NCBI GenBank assembly: GCA_009649675.1
Contig: WJPL01000001.1
Span: forward strand, 1,384,469-1,448,468
Length of the DNA: 64,000 bases
Origin: Alphaproteobacteria bacterium HT1-32
GTDB taxonomy: Bacteria; Pseudomonadota; Alphaproteobacteria; Rhodospirillales; HT1-32
Direction: 5' to 3'
Positions 1-8,133 of the stretch are shown here, piece after piece; the first letter of the stretch is position 1; every line of letters starts with the position of its first letter. A program made the translations under genes and the position numbers. The notes beneath the pieces are model-generated. The model was not told the origin of the DNA. It made no database searches and saw nothing but the letters and a program-made list of their open reading frames with translations.

Positions 1-6
1 CAGGGA

Positions 7-1044
7 TCAGGCTCCCTCTGTCCCCATCATGCGCTGCAGTTCATCAAAGTCCAGACTGCGTGCATTCTGCAGATCATCACTGAAGGATACCGGCCCCATG
101 GCCTCGCGGTTTACATGGAGGTCAAAAACATCATAGCGGTTGTAATAGCCGACCACGTCATGGAACTGCTTCGGCACAACGCAGTCATCAAGGTCGATCA
201 CCTCGATTAGCAGGGTGTCCTCAGTCGAGGCAGTCTCCGCAACCGGCAGCCCGTTCGGACCGACGATCATTGATATGCCCTGCGGAGAATCTGTCATCAC
301 CCGCAGCATCTCCGGGCCAAGCTCCGACAACCGCTCAAGCGTTGTGCTGTCGACCAGGGAAGCCGCGACAACATTGAACGCCTTGGCTTCAAAGGAATGG
401 GCACCCGCCCGGATCCTGATTGAAGAGGCCAGGTCGTAGCGTTCGTTTTTTGACGGCTCATGGGTTGGCCAGGTCGGCGGGTAGCTGGAAATATGAATCT
501 GTTCACCCTGTGCCATCAGGGAATAGCGCGCCAGCGGGTTGGTGTTCTCGCCGCAGATCAGGGCACCGATTTTACCGACCGGGGTCTCGACAACCCGCAA
601 ACCGCTTCCGTCGCCATTTGCCCAGATCAGCTTCTCGTAGAATGTCGGCACAAGCTTGCGGTGATGGTTCAGGATCGACCCGTCTGCGCCGATCAGGATA
701 TTCGAATTCCAGAGACAGCCGACACTGTGCGGGGCCGCCTCGCTGATGCCGATGGAAACAATGATCCCCGCATCCCGGGCTGCCGCACAGAGCTGGAGTA
801 TTTCCGGACCCGGAACCTGAATGGATTCACGGGCGAAGGAGACAAAAAGATCGTGATTTCTGATTGGCGCAGAAACCGCTGCCCATAACGGAAATCCGGG
901 GACAAAAGATTCCGGAAAGACCAGCAGCTCAACGCCGCTGGCTGCCGCATCATGAATTAAGCCACATGCTTTTTCGACCGTTGCACGTGCATCCAGATAA
1001 ACCGGAGCGACATGTGCTGCCGCGACTTTGACTCGTTGCGCCAT
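7..1044 (-). CDS. Nitrilase / carbon-nitrogen hydrolase family protein
   Basis: A 345-residue enzyme of the CN-hydrolase superfamily, expected to hydrolyse a nitrile or amide through a cysteine thioimidate intermediate. The catalytic set is visible: Glu45 in the FPESF block, Lys130 in HHRKL, a second Glu137 in YEKLIW and the nucleophile Cys164 in ICGEN, with the usual spacing. Length matches aliphatic or aromatic nitrilases, and the HRKL/YEK pattern favours nitrilase over omega-amidase. A clear AAGGAAG ribosome site precedes the ATG. It is the last gene of an ABC-importer operon, so the substrate is probably what that importer brings in; the exact nitrile or amide cannot be read from sequence. 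Confidence 0.85.
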   Translation of the reverse strand: MAQRVKVAAAHVAPVYLDARATVEKACGLIHDAAASGVELLVFPESFVPGFPLWAAVSAPIRNHDLFVSFARESIQVPGPEILQLCAAARDAGIIVSIGISEAAPHSVGCLWNSNILIGADGSILNHHRKLVPTFYEKLIWANGDGSGLRVVETPVGKIGALICGENTNPLARYSLMAQGEQIHISSYPPTWPTHEPSKNERYDLASSIRIRAGAHSFEAKAFNVVAASLVDSTTLERLSELGPEMLRVMTDSPQGISMIVGPNGLPVAETASTEDTLLIEVIDLDDCVVPKQFHDVVGYYNRYDVFDLHVNREAMGPVSFSDDLQNARSLDFDELQRMMGTEGA

Positions 1045-1070
1045 GTGTTCTTCCTTAACAAAACAGAGAG

Positions 1071-1111
1071 CTCCCCCGGCATGACTGCCGGGGGAACCGG
1101 GGGGGGGGGGG
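1071..1111. repeat. Perfect hairpin plus a 13-G homopolymer between binding-protein and nitrilase genes
   Basis: CCCCCGGCA (1073-1077 and 1078-1081) pairs perfectly with TGCCGGGGG (1086-1094) across a TGAC loop. Four bases later a run of thirteen G occurs (1099-1111). On the transcribed minus strand this is a C13 tract followed by a 9-bp GC-rich stem and a weak T stretch. It sits just after the binding-protein stop, where such hairpins commonly set differential expression inside importer operons. The G run may also be a slippage or sequencing-error site. Confidence 0.6.
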
Positions 1112-1121
1112 AGGCGTCGTC

Positions 1122-2432
1122 TTACAGGGATTCTTTCCGGAAATCGTAGCGTGGTGGCAGTTTCGCCATCATCTCATCGCGCCCGATCTTCTTCTGCAGC
1201 ACGAATTTCGAATCCTCGACCTTGCTGATATAGCAATCAATCATGCCGCTATGGTCTTCTGCCCGAAGCAGCTTTGACCCCTGCGGATAGGCATGTGAGT
1301 TTTCCATCTCAAGCCCTTCGAGGGCCTCAATCACGCCCGGTGTGTCTTTCGACGTCTGCCATCCGGACATTTCAATCGCCTGTTTCAGGGCAAAGAAGTT
1401 CTCATAGCTCTGCCAGGCATGACTTTTTGCCATGACACGGTCAGAACCGGCTTCCTGCGCATGAACCGGGTCGACTTCCAGCAACTCAATAAACGCCTTG
1501 TGGAATTCATCATTCTTGTATTCCAGCGGCCGCGGGAAGTTTTCGAGGAAGTAAACCCCTTCTGCTGCGCCATTGATGGCACGCGGGTCAATGGCTTCGA
1601 TGGTGCCGGCAACAGAATACATCTTCATTTTCTCGTCCAGACGCATGGCCTTGGACTGGGAATAGAAGGCAACCGACAGCGCCCCGAAGAACACCGAGAA
1701 CAGGACTTCGGTTTCTTCCGGAATTTTTGCCAGGTAAGGCACCAGATCCTTCGTGCCCAGCGGAACCGCGATCGGGTCGTTGACCGTGCCGCCCATTTCC
1801 TCGATCAGCTTGCGATGTTCCTGATGATGGCTGTGACCCCAGGCATAATCCGGGAAGATCATCGTCCAGTTCTTACCCAGGTTTTCGACCGCCCAGGGTG
1901 CGCCGGCAGCGGCGAGTGCATAGGTGTCGGTGCCCGTCCGGAAACTGTATCGCGACCCCTTCGAGCCTGTCGCTTCCGTCGCTTCCCCGGAGGAGAAATA
2001 CGGCGTCTTCAGTTCGGTGGCGACGGGGATTGAAGCCAGCATGATGCCGGAATGTACCGAGCCGACAACGAAGGAGGCCTTGCGGCGCTGGATGAGTGCG
2101 CGCAGCTTGCGGGCACCGATCGCCGGATTGGATTCCGTATCTTCGGTGGCCAGTTCCAGTTCACGACCGGCAATACCACCACCTTCATTTATGAGTTTGA
2201 CGGCGGCCTGGGCACATTTGTCATGCCAGTAACCCCAGGACGAAAACCCGCCGGTCTGTTCGCAGTGATGACCGATCACGATGGGGCCGCTTTCCTTGGC
2301 AAACAGATCCCGTGTGATGCTGAGGGAAGCGGTCGAGGCCAGTGCAGAACCGGCGAGGGCGGTCTGCATGAACGACCGGCGTGACGTGCCGGCTGAGACG
2401 ATCGTCTTATCGGACTTTTTAGAGGACTTCAT
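1122..2432 (-). CDS. Tat-exported amino-acid/amide-type ABC transporter substrate-binding protein
   Basis: A 436-residue periplasmic receptor of the Leu/Ile/Val-binding (peripla_BP_6) class. The N-terminus carries a twin-arginine export signal, SRRSFMQ, followed by an Ala/Leu-rich h-region. The mature part starts like amide/urea-type receptors (PIVIGHHCEQTGGFSSWG). I use the ATG at 2432 because AAAGGAG stands seven bases before it; an in-frame ATG nine codons upstream has no such site. It follows livF closely and precedes the nitrilase, so the likely ligand is an amide, nitrile or amino-acid-like compound. Export in folded form via Tat is less usual for this family. Confidence 0.88.
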   Translation of the reverse strand: MKSSKKSDKTIVSAGTSRRSFMQTALAGSALASTASLSITRDLFAKESGPIVIGHHCEQTGGFSSWGYWHDKCAQAAVKLINEGGGIAGRELELATEDTESNPAIGARKLRALIQRRKASFVVGSVHSGIMLASIPVATELKTPYFSSGEATEATGSKGSRYSFRTGTDTYALAAAGAPWAVENLGKNWTMIFPDYAWGHSHHQEHRKLIEEMGGTVNDPIAVPLGTKDLVPYLAKIPEETEVLFSVFFGALSVAFYSQSKAMRLDEKMKMYSVAGTIEAIDPRAINGAAEGVYFLENFPRPLEYKNDEFHKAFIELLEVDPVHAQEAGSDRVMAKSHAWQSYENFFALKQAIEMSGWQTSKDTPGVIEALEGLEMENSHAYPQGSKLLRAEDHSGMIDCYISKVEDSKFVLQKKIGRDEMMAKLPPRYDFRKESL

Positions 2433-2479
2433 GATTACTCTCCTTTGTGAGGCTCCCATTGAACCGGCGTCTGTTGCGC

Positions 2480-3178
2480 CTATACGGTGACACCCAGATA
2501 GCGATGCAGAGTGTCCTTGTCGTGCTTCAGGTCTTCTGCTGCGGCCTCGTGGACGATCTGACCTTTTTCCATCAGATAGACACGGGTACAGAGCCGCAGG
2601 GCCGTCTTGATGTTCTGTTCGACCAGCAGAATCGAAACCCCGGTTTCCCTGACGGCTTCGATTTCCCGGCGGATCTCCTTTACCAGAATCGGCATGATGC
2701 CTTCGGTCGGCTCGTCCAGGATGATCAGCTTTGGCTGCATCACCAGACAGCGGGCAATGGCCAGCATCTGCTGTTCGCCGCCGGACAGCGTGCCGCCCGG
2801 CTGCCGGAGGCGCTCCTTGAGCCGGGGAAAGCGGTCAAAGACATAATCAACGACGGCAGAGGGCGGTCGCTTCGAGACACCGATAAACAGGTTTTCCTCG
2901 ACACTCAGGATCGGGAAGATCCCGCGGCCCTGCGGAACATAGCCGAGCCCGGTCGAGGGAATGCGATGCGGTGCCATGCGTGAGACCACCTGACCGTCAA
3001 AGGTGACCGTCCCGCCGGTCGACGGGACCAGCCCCATGATCGTCTTCAGTGTTGTCGTCTTGCCGACGCCATTGCGGCCAAGCAGGGCAACCGCTTCTCC
3101 CGGCTGAACATTCATGTCGACGCCGCGCAGCACATGCACCTTGCCGTAATGCGCATTAAGACCCTTGAGTTCAATCAT
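2480..3178 (-). CDS. Branched-chain-amino-acid-type ABC transporter ATP-binding protein LivF-like
   Basis: About 232 residues, the shorter of the two ATPases in a Liv-type importer. Visible are Walker A (GRNGVGKTT), the signature LSGGEQQ, Walker B (LIILDEP) and the family end motif around LLVEQN. The start at 3178 is preferred because a GGGGG element lies about eight bases before it; a second in-frame ATG at 3187 is possible. The start overlaps the end of the livG-like gene, so the two are translationally coupled. It should drive uptake of the ligand caught by the downstream binding protein. Confidence 0.88.
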   Translation of the reverse strand: MIELKGLNAHYGKVHVLRGVDMNVQPGEAVALLGRNGVGKTTTLKTIMGLVPSTGGTVTFDGQVVSRMAPHRIPSTGLGYVPQGRGIFPILSVEENLFIGVSKRPPSAVVDYVFDRFPRLKERLRQPGGTLSGGEQQMLAIARCLVMQPKLIILDEPTEGIMPILVKEIRREIEAVRETGVSILLVEQNIKTALRLCTRVYLMEKGQIVHEAAAEDLKHDKDTLHRYLGVTV

Positions 3179-3926
3179 CGTCGTCATCCCCCAGATAGGC
3201 GGTCCGCACATCCGGATTTACGGCGATCTCCTCCGGCGTTCCCTGAGCCAGCACCTTGCCGTTAGCCATCACGGTGATCTGGTCGGCGATCCTGAAGACC
3301 ACTTCAATGTCATGCTCGATGATGATGATGTCGGTATGTTTCGAGATTTCCTGAATTTTCTCGACGGTTTGCTCGGTCTCGGCCGGTCCCATGCCGCAGA
3401 TCGGCTCATCCAGCAGCAGGAGTTTCGGCTCCGTCGCCAGTGCCAGCCCGATTTCAAGCAGCGCGACATCACCATAGGACAGGTTCGCCGCAAGCTGGTC
3501 GGCCAGCGCGGTCAGGTTAAGCTGTTCGCAGATGGAATCGGCCTTTTCACGGGCGCGGGTGCATTTTCTCCAGTCCCGGAATATCGAAAACACGCCGTCG
3601 CGGGACTGTGCCGCGATCCAGAGATTTTCACGCACGGTCATATTGCCGAAAACACTTTTGATCTGAAGTGTTCTGGCCAGACCGCGACGGCTGATCTGAT
3701 GCACCGGACGGTCGGTGATATCATCACCGAGAAACTTTATCCGCCCGCCCGAGACCGGCAGGGTACCGGTAATGACGTTGAAGAACGTGGTCTTGCCCGC
3801 ACCGTTCGGCCCGATGATGGCATGCAGCTTCCCCGTCTCAAGCGACAGGTTCACACCATCCAGCGCGCTGAGTCCGCCAAACCGTTTGCTGACATCCGTG
3901 ATTTCAAGGAGAGGGGTGCCGGTCAT
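3171..3926 (-). CDS. Branched-chain-amino-acid-type ABC transporter ATP-binding protein LivG-like
   Basis: A 251-residue ATPase with Walker A GPNGAGKTT near residue 40, Q-loop region, LSYGDVALLEIG in place of the classic LSGGQ signature (normal for LivG/UrtD proteins), Walker B LLLLDEP and the C-terminal half typical of LivG. It overlaps its upstream (livM-like) neighbour by an ATGA junction and its downstream (livF-like) neighbour by a few bases, so it is part of one transcription unit. The C-terminus is acidic (a run of Asp). Confidence 0.9.
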   Translation of the reverse strand: MTGTPLLEITDVSKRFGGLSALDGVNLSLETGKLHAIIGPNGAGKTTFFNVITGTLPVSGGRIKFLGDDITDRPVHQISRRGLARTLQIKSVFGNMTVRENLWIAAQSRDGVFSIFRDWRKCTRAREKADSICEQLNLTALADQLAANLSYGDVALLEIGLALATEPKLLLLDEPICGMGPAETEQTVEKIQEISKHTDIIIIEHDIEVVFRIADQITVMANGKVLAQGTPEEIAVNPDVRTAYLGDDDDD

Positions 3927-4918
3927 TGGCCGTCTCCCTTGTCAGACCGTGACTCTCTGGCAAGCCGCGTCACCAGCGCCGTGTAAATGCCGCCCAGTCC
4001 GCGAGGGGCGAAAATCACCACGACAATCACCGCAACACCGACAAGCAGCAGATAATGATCCCAGACATGGGACAGCTCTTCGCGCAGGACGATCAGCAGC
4101 CCGGTGCCGACAATCGGCCCGAACAGGGTTCCGACCCCGCCAATAATCGCCCAGACCACGGCCTCTCCCGAGACATGGTAGAACATGTAACTCGCAGAGG
4201 CATAGCGGCCGAAGAAGGCAAACAGCGCGCCGCCAACACCGGCGACAAACCCCGCCAGAACAAACGCGCTGAGGCGGATCAGATAGACGTTGAGGCCAAT
4301 CAGGGCTGCCCGGGTATCATTCTCACGCACCGTGATGAAGGCACGGCCGAGGGGGCTTTTGATGATTCTGTCCATCAGCAGATAACAGGCGCCAACCATC
4401 AGGACGATAAAGAAGTACTGAACGTCCGGGTTGGTGATCGACAGTTCAAAATCGCCGATTGAAATGATTTCAGGTACCGAGAACGGCAATCCGTCATCGC
4501 CGCCGGTCACCGGCTTCCATGACAGGGCGACGAAGTAGAAGATCAGCGAGAAGACAACGGTGATGATGGCAAAGTAATGCCAGGTCAGTCGGACAGCCAG
4601 CGCACCGGCAACCACCGCCATGGCCGTTGACAGGCCGACACCCAGCCCGAAGGCCGGCCAGAAGCCGAGCCCGAACTTGGCCACACCGACCGCGACACCA
4701 TACATGCCGATGCCAAAAAACAGCGCCTGGCCGAAGGAAAGCAGGCCGACATAACCGAACAGCAGGTTCACGCTGGCCGCCAGCAGTGACCAGATCAGGA
4801 TTTCCGAATAGATATCAACCCAGAATGAGTCGACAAGAAGCGGCAGAACCCAGGGTGCACTGAGGGTGAACAGAACCAGCAACAGCGTACCGGCGCGATT
4901 TATTCCCATCCTGCTCAT
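3923..4918 (-). CDS. Branched-chain-amino-acid-type ABC transporter permease LivM-like
   Basis: A 331-residue polytopic inner-membrane protein with roughly nine or ten hydrophobic segments. It shows typical LivM landmarks: NLLFGYVGLLSFGQALFFG near residue 55 and the cytoplasmic coupling region around GRAFITVRENDTRAALIGL. It should pair with the LivH-like permease encoded directly upstream, with a four-base overlap at the junction. An Arg/Ser/Lys/Asp-rich tail ends the protein. Confidence 0.9.
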   Translation of the reverse strand: MSRMGINRAGTLLLVLFTLSAPWVLPLLVDSFWVDIYSEILIWSLLAASVNLLFGYVGLLSFGQALFFGIGMYGVAVGVAKFGLGFWPAFGLGVGLSTAMAVVAGALAVRLTWHYFAIITVVFSLIFYFVALSWKPVTGGDDGLPFSVPEIISIGDFELSITNPDVQYFFIVLMVGACYLLMDRIIKSPLGRAFITVRENDTRAALIGLNVYLIRLSAFVLAGFVAGVGGALFAFFGRYASASYMFYHVSGEAVVWAIIGGVGTLFGPIVGTGLLIVLREELSHVWDHYLLLVGVAVIVVVIFAPRGLGGIYTALVTRLARESRSDKGDGQ

Positions 4919-5772
4919 CGTGTCGCACCTGCAAAGATTCCGTGCGGACGGAACATCAGCACCGCACTCATCAGACAGAGAGACCCGATCCGGGCCACCG
5001 TCGGATCTGCGAAGCTGGTGATGATGCCCTCGACGAAGGCCAGCAGCACAGCCGCCGCAACCGTACCTTCAAGATTGCCCAGCCCGCCAATGATCACCGC
5101 CATGAAGCAGAATGGCAGAATGTCGATGCCCGCCTGAAAATCGACGGTCGTAATGGGGGCAGCAACCACACCACCAAAGGCTGCCATGGCGAAACCGATG
5201 GCAAAGGTCACCATATAAATGCGACGGGCCGGGATCCCCATCGCGGTTGCCGTTTCCGGATCAAACCGAACGGCGCGCATCCAGGTGCCGAACTTGGTCC
5301 GGTGCAGAAAAACAAAGAAAAGACAGATTGCCAGAATGGAGATCAGTGCCGCCGCGATCCGATACAGCTCATACTGAATACCGAACAGCAGGACCGTGCC
5401 CTCAATCGGCGGCAGCATGCGGCTGGGGGTCGCGCCGAAGGTTGCGCGTACACCTTCCTGCAGAATGATCGACAGACCGAATGTCGCCACGATTGACAGC
5501 GCCGCGGCATTCTTGATCGGCTGGATGACGGTATATTCGATCAGCGCACCCAGCCCGAAACCAATAATCGGCACCAGGGCGAAGGCCAGCCAGTAATTTC
5601 CGGTGGTGTCGAACACCACCCATGCCAGCACCGTGCCGACCATAAAGAAATCGCCATGTGCAATATTGATGATGTCCAGCAGGCCAAAGATGATCGAAAG
5701 GCCAAGGGCAATGAGGGCGATGATCAACCCCCAGACAATCCCGTTGAGCGCCAGTGCGACGACAAGCTCCAT
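4915..5772 (-). CDS. Branched-chain-amino-acid-type ABC transporter permease LivH-like
   Basis: A 285-residue membrane protein opening with MELVVALALNGIVWGLI and a LivH-like core: LGLSIIFGLLDIINIAHGDFF near residue 25 and the coupling segment AVRFDPETATAMGIPARRIY. It is the first gene of the minus-strand operon livH-livM-livG-livF-binding protein-nitrilase. About 200 bases upstream of it hold a plausible promoter and an operator array. Substrate class is inferred only from family and from the downstream nitrilase. Confidence 0.9.
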   Translation of the reverse strand: MELVVALALNGIVWGLIIALIALGLSIIFGLLDIINIAHGDFFMVGTVLAWVVFDTTGNYWLAFALVPIIGFGLGALIEYTVIQPIKNAAALSIVATFGLSIILQEGVRATFGATPSRMLPPIEGTVLLFGIQYELYRIAAALISILAICLFFVFLHRTKFGTWMRAVRFDPETATAMGIPARRIYMVTFAIGFAMAAFGGVVAAPITTVDFQAGIDILPFCFMAVIIGGLGNLEGTVAAAVLLAFVEGIITSFADPTVARIGSLCLMSAVLMFRPHGIFAGATR

Positions 5773-5854
5773 ATAGATTCAGCCCCTTCTGTCCCTGCAG
5801 ATGCCCGCTGTTCCCGAAGACCGACAGCGATTTACATCAATCGGAATGATGTGA

Positions 5855-5882
5855 GTTATAAACTTGCGCGACAATTCATAAA
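5855..5882 (-). promoter_or_regulatory. Candidate sigma-70-type promoter of the ABC importer/nitrilase operon
   Basis: On the minus strand TATAAC (5855-5860) is a good -10 box. It lies 16 bases from TTTATG (5877-5882), a weak -35 box. A poor -35 next to an operator array (5886-5911) is what an activator-dependent promoter looks like. This is inference from position and sequence only. Confidence 0.4.
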
Positions 5883-5885
5883 AAC

Positions 5886-5911
5886 TGCACATAACTGTGC
5901 ATTTTTGCACA
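5886..5911. promoter_or_regulatory. Phased TGCACA operator array upstream of the importer operon
   Basis: Three hexamers start exactly ten bases apart: TGCACA (5886), TGTGCA (5896) and TGCACA (5906). The first two form a perfect inverted repeat with a TAAC spacer and the third is a direct repeat of the first. Helical phasing places all three on one DNA face, just upstream of the -35 region. The regulator is not identified. A related TGCACA cluster lies before the malyl-CoA lyase gene. Confidence 0.5.
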
Positions 5912-5967
5912 GGTCATCGAACCGATTTCACAGTGCCCTGCCTTCTCCGGTCAGAATATGATGGTCT

Positions 5968-6354
5968 TCAGCCGGGGTCGCTTGCCGGCAGCAGCGTCAC
6001 AAGCACCTGTCTCAGGTCATTGCGGGTGAAGGGCTTCTGCAAAACCGCCCTGGCCCCGATAATCTCGGCCCATTCAGCATAACTGACCGCCCGCGAGACA
6101 TCCCCGCCACCGCCGGTGATTGCCACAACCGGCAGTCCCGGTCGGATCGCCTTCAGCTCCCGGATGACCTCAAGACCTTCCCGTTCCGGCATGACGATAT
6201 CCGTGATGACCAGATCAACTTCCATATCATCCAGAAGCTTCAGCCCAACGGCACCATTCTCGGCTTCCGTGACATCATGTGCGTCATGCTGCAGATATCG
6301 CCGCACGGTTGCCCGCGCCAGCGGTTCATCATCGATCAGCAATATTCTCGCCAT
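5968..6354 (-). CDS. Single-domain response regulator (CheY-like receiver)
   Basis: A 128-residue receiver domain without output domain. The phosphorylation site is Asp52 (LVITDIVMP), the acidic pair Asp8/Asp9 is in LLIDDEP, and Lys107 lies in LQKPFTR. The gene begins directly at the stop codon of the histidine kinase upstream, so the pair is co-transcribed and the kinase is the likely phosphodonor. With no DNA-binding domain it must act by protein contact, or serve as a phosphate relay or sink. Confidence 0.88.
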   Translation of the reverse strand: MARILLIDDEPLARATVRRYLQHDAHDVTEAENGAVGLKLLDDMEVDLVITDIVMPEREGLEVIRELKAIRPGLPVVAITGGGGDVSRAVSYAEWAEIIGARAVLQKPFTRNDLRQVLVTLLPASDPG

Positions 6355-7431
6355 TCACGCCCCCGGTCCGTCGCCTGTCGCCAGACGGTTATCCTCGGTA
6401 ATCCGCAGCAGGACATTCACCCTTGTCCCGATACCTTCCTCGCTGGTGATTTCGACCGATCCCCCGTGGTCGCGGGCAAAAATCATCACGGTATGCAGAC
6501 CAAGACCCGTCCCGACATCAGCGGATTTGGTGGTGAAGAAGGGGGTCAGGGCCTTTGCCTGAACCTCTCTGGCCATACCGCCGGCCTTGTCCGCAACACT
6601 GACATCCAGATAACGGCCGGGTGACAAAAGGTTACCGCTGACCAGCCTCGGTCCCTGCAACCTCCTGACCACCGCCCGCAGAGTGATTGTACCTTCTTTT
6701 TCGCCATAGGCATCCCGAGCGTTCGCGATCAGGTTAAGCAATGCCGCTTCCAGTGAGCTGGCGGGCACAATAACTGTGCCGGCAACATCAGCCGGCTCGT
6801 CAATCTCAAGCTGCAGGCGGGACGACAGGGCCGCCCGTGCCAGAGCCGCCGCACTGTGCAAGGCATGGGCCAGCGTCTCTTCCTCGCCTTTGTCCGGCGT
6901 TCGTGCCTGGGACAGGATCGCATCAACCAGCGATTTTGCCTGACGGGCAGCACTGATGATAACCCCCATGTCTTCGCGAAGGGGTGACGTCTCCGGCAGA
7001 TCATCCTGTACGCTCTGGCTCAGCCCGAGGATCGGCAGCAGCAGATTATTGAAGTTATGGGCAAACCCGCCGGCCATGGTACCGATGGCACTCAGACGGT
7101 CCCGCTCCGCAACAACCTGCTGCGCCTCGATCTGGAACCGCTTCTGTTCTTCCAGAACTTCCATTGTGTCCTGCTGAAACTCGAAAGCCTGCCTGAGATA
7201 TCTGTTATCCAGAAAAAGGTTGAGCAACAGGGACAGCAGACCGGCAGCAACGACCGGCAGCAAGACCAGCACCCCGTTGCCGAAACTCCATCCGATGATT
7301 CCTGAAAAAACCAGAGCCGCGGACAATGCCACACCAGAGCCCGTCAGAATGACCGTTATCAGCAGCCATCGCCGCCGGGAAGCACCGGCAGAAAGTCCGT
7401 TATTTACGGGCCTGTTGTGCCCTGCGGTCAT
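6355..7431 (-). CDS. Membrane sensor histidine kinase
   Basis: A 358-residue kinase with two adjacent membrane segments (about residues 22-46 and 52-74), a short coiled linker (about 85-110), an H-box with His125 in AGGFAHNFNN, an N-box NLIANARDA, a G1 region DKAGGM and G2 GTGLGL. The H-box resembles NtrB/HisKA sensors. There is almost no periplasmic loop, so it probably senses a signal in the membrane or cytoplasm. It overlaps the preceding TerB-like gene by ATGA and abuts the receiver gene. No output gene is visible nearby. Confidence 0.87.
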   Translation of the reverse strand: MTAGHNRPVNNGLSAGASRRRWLLITVILTGSGVALSAALVFSGIIGWSFGNGVLVLLPVVAAGLLSLLLNLFLDNRYLRQAFEFQQDTMEVLEEQKRFQIEAQQVVAERDRLSAIGTMAGGFAHNFNNLLLPILGLSQSVQDDLPETSPLREDMGVIISAARQAKSLVDAILSQARTPDKGEEETLAHALHSAAALARAALSSRLQLEIDEPADVAGTVIVPASSLEAALLNLIANARDAYGEKEGTITLRAVVRRLQGPRLVSGNLLSPGRYLDVSVADKAGGMAREVQAKALTPFFTTKSADVGTGLGLHTVMIFARDHGGSVEITSEEGIGTRVNVLLRITEDNRLATGDGPGA

Positions 7432-7985
7432 GCCTGACCGGAACGCCCCGCCCAGTCCAGATCGTCACCAGAACCAATATAAACCAGATCAAAATTGAAG
7501 TCCGGCTCGTTCTGTGGATGTGCGTCATCGGTGAACAGGTTGGTGTCATTTTTCAGCTTCAGCAACTCGCGGACCGCCCGCAGCTTTTCGCGGCTGATTT
7601 CGAAATGCTGTTCAAATTCGTGGAGCATCCGCTTTTCCCCTTCCCGTATCATGCCGTCCACCAGTACGGTTTCATAAATATTCATGAAGATTGCCATTTT
7701 CTGGGCAAAGCTCAGACGGGGCGCGGCAACGATCAGAAAATCTTTCAGGGGTGTCTGCCGGGCAAAACGGAAGGAGGCTGAAGTGAGTGCCCGTAACTGG
7801 TCGTCCGTCATGTTGCCGTTGGTAACCTGTTTGCCAAAAACCGTGAGAAAGGTTGCTCTTTCTTCTACTTTTGTCTCACCGTCCGCACGGATCATATAGG
7901 CCAGCGAGGCACCTAACGCAAAAAGCGGTGACATTCGGGATTTGCTCATAAGGCGGCCTGTCGGAAGCGGGTTTGTGCCTAACAT
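7428..7985 (-). CDS. TerB-like (DjlA N-terminal-type) alpha-helical protein
   Basis: A 185-residue protein with a TerB/DjlA-like helical pattern: LAYMIRADGETKVEERATFL near residue 30 and VDGMIREGEKRMLHEFEQ near 110, acidic patches that could bind metal. The N-terminus is predicted cytoplasmic. The start at 7985 is supported by GAGG five bases upstream; internal Met13 lacks a good site. It is the first gene of a three-gene unit with the kinase and receiver, which suggests a role in sensing or signalling, but no specific function can be assigned. Confidence 0.6.
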   Translation of the reverse strand: MLGTNPLPTGRLMSKSRMSPLFALGASLAYMIRADGETKVEERATFLTVFGKQVTNGNMTDDQLRALTSASFRFARQTPLKDFLIVAAPRLSFAQKMAIFMNIYETVLVDGMIREGEKRMLHEFEQHFEISREKLRAVRELLKLKNDTNLFTDDAHPQNEPDFNFDLVYIGSGDDLDWAGRSGQA

Positions 7986-8133
7986 GTTACCTCAATAGCC
8001 GAATCGTCAACCGCAACTCGCCAAAGACTGGCATGAAGCAGGGTGGTAACGTTGACGAAGGCCCCTGCCGCGTCTATCTGTTGGGCGCATTTCCGGCAAA
8101 GTTTACCCGCCCGGAGAACAACAGAGATCCCAT

